Part shown: positions 57,576 to 64,000 of the stretch, piece by piece | Numbering within the stretch: position 1 is the stretch's first letter | Layout: each line of letters starts with the position of its first letter | NCBI GenBank assembly: GCA_002011075.2 | Contig: MTMA02000006.1 | Coordinates: forward strand, 1,356,599-1,420,598 | Origin: Candidatus Scotarchaeum otlingeri | Lineage (GTDB): Archaea; Thermoproteota; Nitrososphaeria; Geothermarchaeales; JDFR-13 | DNA: 64,000 nt | Reading direction: 5' to 3' | Made by a program: the position numbers and the translations under genes | The notes under the pieces: model-generated | The model's input: only the letters and a program-made list of their open reading frames with translations | Told to the model about the DNA's origin: nothing | Databases searched by the model: none

Positions 57576-58091
57576 ATGTCAGAGGAGTTTTTCAGGGAGT
57601 TTGATAGATTATTTAGAGAAGAAATGCGTAGAATTAGGAAGATGATAACAGAGCTCACTAACATTAGCTCCAGAGAGTGGGAAGAGCTAAGCAAATCTAA
57701 ACGACCTGTTGTATTTGGCTTTACATATCGCTGGAGCACAGGTATGGAAAAGCCAGATATAAGGTTCTTTGGCAACGTGAAGCCAAAGACACCGTTTGGG
57801 ATGAAGATAGAAGACACCGTGTCTCCAGCATATGACATAATTGATAAAGATAACCATTATGAAATAGTAATAGAGTTGGCAGGTGTCCGCAAGGAAGATG
57901 TAGAGTTAAGTGTCAGAGACGACAAGCTACACGTAAAGGCAACGAGTCCATACCGAACCTATGAAGGCATGATACCAGTTCCACAAGACGCAGTCACAGA
58001 GGACATAGAGGCAAAAATGAACAATGGAATACTTGTCATAAAACTTAAAAAGAGCAAGGATAAACGTGAGAGGAAAATAAACATAGAGTAG
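57576..58091 (+). CDS. hsp20: Small heat shock protein (Hsp20/alpha-crystallin)
   Basis: ATP-independent chaperone that holds unfolding proteins. The 171 residues have a helical N-terminal arm, the alpha-crystallin domain (about 80-165; YEIVIELAGVRKEDVELSVRDDKLHVKA and AKMNNGILVIKLKK) and a short basic C-terminus ending KINIE, an I-x-I oligomerisation motif. It has its own strong promoter. Confidence 0.96.
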   Translation: MSEEFFREFDRLFREEMRRIRKMITELTNISSREWEELSKSKRPVVFGFTYRWSTGMEKPDIRFFGNVKPKTPFGMKIEDTVSPAYDIIDKDNHYEIVIELAGVRKEDVELSVRDDKLHVKATSPYRTYEGMIPVPQDAVTEDIEAKMNNGILVIKLKKSKDKRERKINIE

Positions 58092-58097
58092 TACGAA

Positions 58098-59732
58098 TCA
58101 ATATCCCTTCTTTTTTATATAAACATATAACGAGACAACAACTATACTTATAAAATATATTATTATTGCACTATATGCAAGTATATTTATACTTTCACCC
58201 ATCAGTTTAGCGGTCTGCATCAGGTGTTCAGCAGCTGTATATAGATGTCTGCCTGTGGCCAGCAGGGATGACAGGTATAATGAGTATATTATTAAGTTAA
58301 AGGGAAAGATCCAGTCCGGTAGGGAATCAAGAATATCTTCAACTTCTGTTTTTATGCTTTCTATATTAACCGTAGCTTCTATATAAAATCCGGTCTTCTT
58401 GAAATAATCATACATATCATCGGGAACTAATGAATCGAGTACAGAGACGAAGATGTAAGTATCAATGCTCTCATATTCCGAGAGTCTTCTAAATAATTCC
58501 TTATAAAAGTCTAGACCGCCATACCTTTCCCCTATATCGTCAAATATATAATAGGCCGCGGCATAGTAGTATGCTGTATCTATTGGCTCCATACCCCACC
58601 CCTGTATAAAGCCTAAAGAGTCTAGCTGTGCCACTAACATATTATATGTTTCTCTATATTCCTCTGCAACCGTCGAATACCCCAAATAATCCCCTATTTC
58701 AATACTTAGATAAGTAGCAAGTCCTTCATGGATCCAAAGTGTTCCAGGGTCTACACCCATTGCCCATATAAAATGATGAGCCAATTCATGTATGGCTGTG
58801 ATTTCAATGTTTCCCTTTAGAGTTCTAAAATATATCATATTTAGATTTATAGCTCCTAAAGTTCCACTTTCAAAAGGAACAAATCCGGCGATTCCTGCTA
58901 TGAAATCAGAATATTTAGGTGGAAAGAGAATTACTTCTATTTTTTTAGATAATTCGAAGCCGAACAATTCATGGAATTTAGGGTAGGAATAGTTATATAA
59001 ATACAGTATCTTTTTGGCCAGTCCAATGTACCGGTTTGGAGTATAGATATAGAAATTATTTAAGGTTAGATTAGTATACGCACCCAGATAGGTAACTTCA
59101 TATTCTATGGCTACCCGATCTATATTATTTATTTGATTGAGGTATATTATATTGAACTGTTCTGATTCCTTTAATTCGAAGGAGACACTGCCCTGGCTAA
59201 GTTCATAGACTATGTAGCTATCTACTTCAGATTCTTTGGGTAAATAGATATATACTTCTCCTTTAGCATCACTAGAAAAACCAATTTGAGGCGATAAGAA
59301 GAAGGCATAGGGCTCTACGACAAGGGAAGATAAATTAAATATATAGTTAATCTCTAAAATGAAGTCTCCTGTAATTCTATATATAAAGCTGTAGTTATTG
59401 TAAAAGATGTATTCCTGTCCATTATAGACGGCGGGTCCTAAGTGGCTGGAGACAATCTTTCCTTCTAAGACTCTAATATCGAGAGAGAGGTTTTTAGGTA
59501 TCATGATCCACCCCTCTCCTATGATGCCGCCTGAATCAATATATCTTATTGTTATATTTCCAACACCATCTTCATCAACGATAAAGATGTACTGTACCTT
59601 CTTATTGGGAAGAACTGGAAAAGCGCCATATGTAGAACTAGCTATTGATGATAATAGTAAAATTGCTATAATTATGGATGAATAGCCTATTCGGTTACGG
59701 CTTCCACCATTTGAAGACAAGATACTTAACAT
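58098..59732 (-). CDS. Membrane-anchored extracellular metallopeptidase (gluzincin)
   Basis: The 544-residue protein has an N-terminal signal (about 17-36), a beta-rich region (about 45-225), a zinc peptidase domain with HELAHH (His315, Glu316, His319) and the third ligand Glu336 in WIHEGLATYLS, and a C-terminal membrane helix (about 518-539). The arrangement fits the MA clan (M1-like). It probably cuts peptides at the cell surface. The gene start overlaps the end of endA by 38 bases. Confidence 0.88.
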   Translation of the reverse strand: MLSILSSNGGSRNRIGYSSIIIAILLLSSIASSTYGAFPVLPNKKVQYIFIVDEDGVGNITIRYIDSGGIIGEGWIMIPKNLSLDIRVLEGKIVSSHLGPAVYNGQEYIFYNNYSFIYRITGDFILEINYIFNLSSLVVEPYAFFLSPQIGFSSDAKGEVYIYLPKESEVDSYIVYELSQGSVSFELKESEQFNIIYLNQINNIDRVAIEYEVTYLGAYTNLTLNNFYIYTPNRYIGLAKKILYLYNYSYPKFHELFGFELSKKIEVILFPPKYSDFIAGIAGFVPFESGTLGAINLNMIYFRTLKGNIEITAIHELAHHFIWAMGVDPGTLWIHEGLATYLSIEIGDYLGYSTVAEEYRETYNMLVAQLDSLGFIQGWGMEPIDTAYYYAAAYYIFDDIGERYGGLDFYKELFRRLSEYESIDTYIFVSVLDSLVPDDMYDYFKKTGFYIEATVNIESIKTEVEDILDSLPDWIFPFNLIIYSLYLSSLLATGRHLYTAAEHLMQTAKLMGESINILAYSAIIIYFISIVVVSLYVYIKKKGY

Positions 59733-60249
59733 CTCCTGTCACTATATTCGGAATCGCTATAATAAAACGTTTTCTAACAGAGGTGGCAAGCCTACCAGCC
59801 CTAATCAATTCATCTGTGTTTATAATCGATTTTATATTTAATACGTCGACAATATATGGTGCATGTTCTAATCCGGGGCCTTTTTCGTATACTGCGAAAT
59901 CAGTTCCGAATTTTAATCCTGATATCACGATATAGCCTCTATTCCTCAAGTCTTCATAGACAAGGTATTTCTCTTCGAACCGTTCATAGCTTTTCTTAGC
60001 ATATTTTATTATATCATCTACCTCTAAATCTTCGTTAGTAGTGAGCGCCTTTACCCGTAATATTCCTTTCTTCATTAAGTATATAGCTTCAATTAGATCA
60101 AGAAGGAGAGGTTTATTGAATGTTGGAGCTTTTGGTTTACTTATCCCCATAGGTTTTCCATAATAACCTAATGACCATATCCTATGCCCATCCTCTATAT
60201 CAGGAATAATAACCCGCGTATCCATCAAGAAACCTGTTATCTTCTCCAT
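59695..60249 (-). CDS. endA: tRNA-splicing endonuclease, catalytic subunit EndA
   Basis: Cuts bulge-helix-bulge introns. The 184-residue catalytic subunit contains YEDLRNRGYIVISGLKFGTDFAVYEKGPGLEHAPYIVDVL, giving the catalytic Tyr and His, and the Lys in ATSVRKRFIIAIP. This size fits the crenarchaeal heterotetrameric enzyme, which also needs a second subunit not seen here. Such enzymes accept introns outside position 37/38, which suits the tRNA-Gly gene in this window. Confidence 0.95.
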   Translation of the reverse strand: MEKITGFLMDTRVIIPDIEDGHRIWSLGYYGKPMGISKPKAPTFNKPLLLDLIEAIYLMKKGILRVKALTTNEDLEVDDIIKYAKKSYERFEEKYLVYEDLRNRGYIVISGLKFGTDFAVYEKGPGLEHAPYIVDVLNIKSIINTDELIRAGRLATSVRKRFIIAIPNIVTGDVKYLVFKWWKP

Positions 60250-60264
60250 GACAACAATCTCCTT

Positions 60265-60909
60265 TTAGGTTAGGAGAATACCCACTAATCTATCTACAAT
60301 CTTCTCTGAAGTGTCCGATGCGTTTTCTAGCCTCGTGGATATCTCCAGAACCTTCAAGAGATCTATTGGATTAAATTTCTGGTGAAAAACTTCTACTATT
60401 AATCCTCTATATATATCGTCCATCATGGTTTCATACTCCAATACTTTTTCTGACGCAGATATTACTTGATTTGGATTGTAACTCATCATATATATACATT
60501 CTCTTAATGCATTAATCTGATCGAATAATATCATTGCCATCTTATGGATATCTTCTAAATATCTAATTGTATTCTTATCAAGCTTAAAGTTGGCTATTCT
60601 AAATGCGGCACCATCAATAGAGTCAACTATCTCGCCGATATTACTAACTAATGCATAAAAATCTTCTTTATGCGACAATACAGGTCCCATACTAAATAAC
60701 TCTCTTACAAATTGTTTCTTCATTTCATCAGCCTTTTGATTAACTTCTTTTGCCTTTTCATATATCTCTACTGCTTCTCTTTGATCGCCATTCTTTACTG
60801 TTTCAGTAATCTGCACGACAAAACGCGTGATTTCCACAACAATTCTAATTAAATCTTGAATAAATGCTATGACCTGACGTCTAGCCTCGATTTCCGCGCT
60901 AGGAAACAT
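60265..60909 (-). CDS. DUF47/PhoU-like protein
   Basis: The 214-residue all-helical protein matches the DUF47 (PhoU-like) group: KEVNQKADEMKKQFVRELFSMG, EDFYALVSNIGEIVDSIDGAAFRI and RLENASDTSEKIVDRLVG. Family members often regulate phosphate transport and usually accompany a PiT transporter; none is beside it here. It lies 15 bases upstream of endA. Confidence 0.88.
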   Translation of the reverse strand: MFPSAEIEARRQVIAFIQDLIRIVVEITRFVVQITETVKNGDQREAVEIYEKAKEVNQKADEMKKQFVRELFSMGPVLSHKEDFYALVSNIGEIVDSIDGAAFRIANFKLDKNTIRYLEDIHKMAMILFDQINALRECIYMMSYNPNQVISASEKVLEYETMMDDIYRGLIVEVFHQKFNPIDLLKVLEISTRLENASDTSEKIVDRLVGILLT

Positions 60910-61133
60910 TATAAAAACACCTCTCTATATCCTCCTAATTATAATTATAGCCTCCAACCTTCATATTTTTATAGGCCCATAGATTTAAGGCTCATAGCCT
61001 TCTAAATACATATCATCCTTATTTATGTTCAAGTTGGATTAAGAAGATACATAATGGAATATTTATAACTGTATAAATCCTATAAAAAAATGTAAATTAA
61101 ATTTGGTAAAGAGCTATGAAGAGAGGTGTAAAA

Positions 61134-62699
61134 ATGGAAGAAGAAAAAGGAATTGTTAAAATTAAAGTGTTCGATTTAGAGACAGATGAAAAGATAGTGT
61201 TGATTAGAAGGGATGATGCTGAAAAGCTGGACCTTAAATCTCAGGATAAGATTATCTTACAATCTAAGGAGGGCAAGCGAGTTTACGCGACTATCTATAT
61301 AAGTAACGTAGTAGAAGAGAAAAATCTAGTGCTTGTATCTAACAACCTAGCAGCAGAGATAGATATTAAGGATGGAGATAAGGTTAAGATTTCATTAGCA
61401 CCGATTCCAAAGTCAATCCAGTATATAAAGAAAAAGATTAGTGGACAAAAGTTAGATGCCAATGAGATATACCAGATAATTAGAGATATAGTAGACGGCC
61501 ATATAGGGCCGGTCGAGATCATGGGTTACACCCTAGCTGTTAATTATGTAGAAATGGATATGGATGAGATTGAGGCTCTTACACGCGCGATGTATGAAAC
61601 GGGAAACATAATCGAGTTTGACGCTCCTACATATGACAAACATAGTATAGGGGGTGTACCAGGAAATAAAGTAAGTTTATTGATTGTCCCGATAGTGGCA
61701 GCAGCGGGTCTATTAATACCAAAAACCTCTAGTAAAGCCATTACGAGCCCCACTGGAACTGCAGATACTATGGAAGTCCTAGCTGATGTCGAGTTTGATG
61801 TCGATGAATTCAAAGAAATTGTAAGTAAGACTGGTGGCGCCATAGTTTGGGGTGGAAAACTAGAGTTGGCACCTGCTGATGATATTATTATCCGGGCTGA
61901 GAGAACATTAGGTCTCGACCCGATACCCCAAATGATAGCTAGCATTATGGCTAAGAAAATGGCTACAGGCATAAAGCATCTTGTTCTAGATATCCCTGCG
62001 GGTGTAGGGACAAAGATGACGACAGTCGAGGAGGCTACGAATATAGGTAGGCTATTCATAGAGTTAGGGGATAGGCTGGGAGTACGTGTTCAATGTGGCG
62101 TTACATACGGTGCACAGCCGGTAGGCCATGCAGTTGGTCCTGCCCTAGAGGCGAGAGAAGCTCTACAGGCACTTATCAAGGATGGCCCTGCCAGTTTGAT
62201 TGAGAAGGCGACTTCCTTAGCGGGAATATTATTAGAGATGGGTGGAAAAGCCCCGATAGGTTATGGATATGCTTTAGCGAAAGAGATCCTGAGAAAGGGA
62301 GACGCCTACAGTAAGATGAAGGAGATAATCGAGGCGCAAGGAGGAGACCCTGATGTAAAGCCTGATGAGATACCTGTTGGGGAGTATCATTATGAGGTTT
62401 ATGCACCGGTAGATGGATTTGTTACAGACGTATCCAATATAGCGGTATCTGCTATAGCACGGGCGGCTGGAGCACCTAAAGATAGGGGAGCGGGAATCAT
62501 ATTACATGTTAAGAGAGGACACAAGGTAACCAAGGGTGATAAGATTCTTGATATTTATGCTGAGCGTTCGACTAGGCTACAAGATGCCGTCGGAGTGCTA
62601 CATAGCACAAGACCAATTATTATAGAGGGAATGCTTCTAAAAACAATACCCGAAAGACCAATATATACCTACTTCTCCCAAGGTTCGAGCTCAGAATAG
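61134..62699 (+). CDS. deoA: AMP phosphorylase
   Basis: Phosphorolyses AMP to adenine and ribose-1,5-bisphosphate. The 521 residues have an N-terminal extension (about 1-80) that separates archaeal AMP phosphorylases from thymidine phosphorylase, then DGHIGPVEIMGYTLAV, YDKHSIGGVPGNKVSLL, SSKAITSPTGTADTMEVL and the C-terminal domain. ATG 61134 follows GAGAGGTG, so the track ATG at 61116 is unlikely. It converges on the ribose-1,5-bisphosphate isomerase gene with 31 bases of overlap. Confidence 0.95.
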   Translation: MEEEKGIVKIKVFDLETDEKIVLIRRDDAEKLDLKSQDKIILQSKEGKRVYATIYISNVVEEKNLVLVSNNLAAEIDIKDGDKVKISLAPIPKSIQYIKKKISGQKLDANEIYQIIRDIVDGHIGPVEIMGYTLAVNYVEMDMDEIEALTRAMYETGNIIEFDAPTYDKHSIGGVPGNKVSLLIVPIVAAAGLLIPKTSSKAITSPTGTADTMEVLADVEFDVDEFKEIVSKTGGAIVWGGKLELAPADDIIIRAERTLGLDPIPQMIASIMAKKMATGIKHLVLDIPAGVGTKMTTVEEATNIGRLFIELGDRLGVRVQCGVTYGAQPVGHAVGPALEAREALQALIKDGPASLIEKATSLAGILLEMGGKAPIGYGYALAKEILRKGDAYSKMKEIIEAQGGDPDVKPDEIPVGEYHYEVYAPVDGFVTDVSNIAVSAIARAAGAPKDRGAGIILHVKRGHKVTKGDKILDIYAERSTRLQDAVGVLHSTRPIIIEGMLLKTIPERPIYTYFSQGSSSE

Positions 62700-63640
62700 A
62701 AGGAACCGAACATTTCTCTTACTACTAGAGGAAATACGCTTGGCGAGAATACCCCTATTTCTGTAATTAAAATATCTATATATTCAGGAGGCGTCACGTC
62801 AAAGGCGGGATTTCTTATCGTTAAATGTTTATATTTATTCACCCAACTTTCCGGAGCGACTTCCCTATAATCCCTCTCCTCAATTATTATTAGTTTTCCA
62901 AAGAGCGTGTCTGGACTAAATTTGTATGTTTCGGCCGCCACCATAAATGGGACTCTTGCTTCGTTGGCGGCGAGAGCTAAGAGAGAAGTCCCTATCTTAT
63001 TTACGACCGCTCCATTTGCGGCTATCGCATCCGCGCCCACAACAACTTTATTAACTTTATTTATGAAATATCTCATTGCAGAGTCCACTATCATCGTTAC
63101 ATCGATACCTTCTTTATTCAGCACTTTGACAGTTATCCTCCCTTGGAAACGGGGCCGTGTCTCTGTTGCATAAACACGTATATTTTTGCCCATGCGATAT
63201 GCATTCACTATGACGGAGAGGGCTGATTGGCTATTACAATGTGTCATTATAATGTCTCCATCCTCTATTCTACCTGCACCATATTTACCTATCTTTTTTA
63301 TTGCCTGTAAAGAAGATTTTATAAAGTTATCTGCGCTTTCAACCAGTACACTCTTCATTTCTTCTACCGAAGCACCAGATTCATATGATTGTAACACCCT
63401 GTTTAATACATATCTAAGTCCATTAGGGAGGGATACTGCTGTAGGCCGGGTGTCAACAAGCTTTTTCGCTGCATCCCTAAGAATAGATATGTATTTGTCT
63501 CTATCCTCTAGATCTATGTTTTCACTGACTAATTTAAGGGCTTTTACCGCTTCTCTAGCGATTCTGCCTGCCCCCCGGATTTTCATGGTTCTAATGCCCT
63601 CTACAACACTATAAAACTTATCTGGGTACATTTCACTCAA
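62669..63640 (-). CDS. Ribose-1,5-bisphosphate isomerase
   Basis: Converts ribose-1,5-bisphosphate from AMP phosphorylase into ribulose-1,5-bisphosphate. The 323 residues belong to the eIF2B-like fold and show IMTHCNSQSALSVI (catalytic Cys), VYATETRPRFQGR, VVGADAIAANGAVVNKIGT (catalytic Asp) and AAETYKFSPDT. The pathway normally ends with type III RuBisCO, not in this window. Its 3' end overlaps that of deoA. Confidence 0.92.
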   Translation of the reverse strand: MSEMYPDKFYSVVEGIRTMKIRGAGRIAREAVKALKLVSENIDLEDRDKYISILRDAAKKLVDTRPTAVSLPNGLRYVLNRVLQSYESGASVEEMKSVLVESADNFIKSSLQAIKKIGKYGAGRIEDGDIIMTHCNSQSALSVIVNAYRMGKNIRVYATETRPRFQGRITVKVLNKEGIDVTMIVDSAMRYFINKVNKVVVGADAIAANGAVVNKIGTSLLALAANEARVPFMVAAETYKFSPDTLFGKLIIIEERDYREVAPESWVNKYKHLTIRNPAFDVTPPEYIDILITEIGVFSPSVFPLVVREMFGSFYSELEPWEK

Positions 63641-63687
63641 CCTTCATTAAATATGATATAGATGCGGTCTATTAAGACTATAATACT

Positions 63688-64000
63688 TCAACTAGTGAGA
63701 AGCATTATTAGATAAGGTAGATAGACGGGTATAATAGGATGTCCTGTTGAGGCTTGAGTAAGTAATTCATACATATATATCGATGTCGAAATTACATATG
63801 TTACTCTTTTTTTAATCGAATAATCCACAATATGTTCATAATATTTTTTATTGAAGTCTCTAGAGACGCCAAGTGGAGGCAAGTCTGGAGCAAAAGGATA
63901 CTCTACCACGGAAAGGTCAGGAATAATATCCATAATCCTTTCATATGATTTGATGCAATCCTTGTTATCCATCTGAGAGAGGGGGAGAAGCATGATCGCA
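63688..64000 (-). CDS. Hypothetical protein, partial at the right edge
   Basis: The reading frame is open to the window end. An ATG at 63993 may be the start, but the frame continues upstream (AIMLLPLSQ), so the gene may be longer. The visible 101 residues (DKESYERIMDIIPDLSVVEYP-like start, STSIYMYELL, PIIPVYLPYLIMLL) give no recognised motif. Confidence 0.55.
   Translation of the reverse strand, partial: AIMLLPLSQMDNKDCIKSYERIMDIIPDLSVVEYPFAPDLPPLGVSRDFNKKYYEHIVDYSIKKRVTYVISTSIYMYELLTQASTGHPIIPVYLPYLIMLLTS

Noticed and set aside
61544-62059. Leftward 171-residue frame over AMP phosphorylase
   Set aside because: Antisense shadow; Ser/Ala/Ile-rich composition follows from the codons of deoA.

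Overview
The window looks like part of the chromosome of a hyperthermophilic crenarchaeon (Thermoproteota, Thermoprotei). DNA topoisomerase VI, aIF1A, aIF2-beta, Rio1, a KH protein, Nep1, RNase P Rpp21, deoxyhypusine synthase, EndA, Taw3, a two-gene 2-oxoacid:ferredoxin oxidoreductase and tRNA genes with bulge-helix-bulge introns all point that way. The DNA is AT-rich, start codons are often TTG or GTG with GGTGA-type ribosome binding sites, and promoters have BRE/TATA form (for example CCGAAAAATTTAAAAA). I cannot name the genus from sequence alone.

Region 1, about 1 to 12.6 kb, is accessory DNA and most likely an integrated genetic element. It carries a tyrosine integrase, a ~80% identical remnant of the 3' end of a second integrase gene, small membrane proteins, and a tightly coupled membrane-protein operon headed by an AbrB-like regulator (6.1 to 2.9 kb). 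A long leftward operon (11.6 to 6.6 kb) of small, mostly unrecognised proteins follows. It includes zinc ribbons, a ParB-like/VSR-like predicted nuclease and two HTH proteins, and it starts at a divergent promoter with a perfect 18-bp palindrome. Several genes are below the ORF-track cut-off and are added here.

Region 2, 12.6 to 25.5 kb, is core chromosome. Topoisomerase VI A and B lie tail to tail. The B subunit belongs to a leftward set aIF1A-rio1-KH-top6B, with aIF2-beta and a DUF424 protein upstream. Next come a rightward methylthioadenosine/S-adenosylhomocysteine salvage set (mtnP, amidohydrolase, ahcY), a CDC48/VAT ATPase gene interrupted by a 452-residue intein whose homing-endonuclease motifs have lost their acidic residues, and an intron-containing tRNA-Leu.

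Region 3, 25.5 to 43 kb, holds a class II glutamine amidotransferase, a UbiA prenyltransferase, a CPBP protease, an RpiB-like isomerase, an FTR1 iron permease with a candidate leader peptide and operator, and an Fe-S protein pair with a divergent HTH_10 regulator. It continues with the oxidoreductase, tRNA-Glu, an amidinotransferase-fold enzyme, adenine deaminase, a P-loop/deoxyribosyltransferase-like fusion, a VTT membrane protein, RNase P subunit 4, Nep1 and a tRNA-Gly with an intron at position 25/26.

Region 4, 43 to 64 kb, holds a spermidine/putrescine-type ABC transporter (potDBCA order), a COG2521 methyltransferase, cysS, deoxyhypusine synthase, a B3/4 editing-domain protein, a Xaa-Pro dipeptidase beside a MazG protein, tldE/tldD, a HAD phosphatase, Taw3, Hsp20, a surface metallopeptidase, EndA, a DUF47 protein, and convergent AMP phosphorylase and ribose-1,5-bisphosphate isomerase. 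Two themes link genes here. One is polyamine import with hypusination, which uses spermidine. The other is AMP breakdown, in which AMP phosphorylase releases adenine for adenine deaminase and ribose-1,5-bisphosphate for the isomerase. EndA is the enzyme type needed to remove the two tRNA introns found in the same window.
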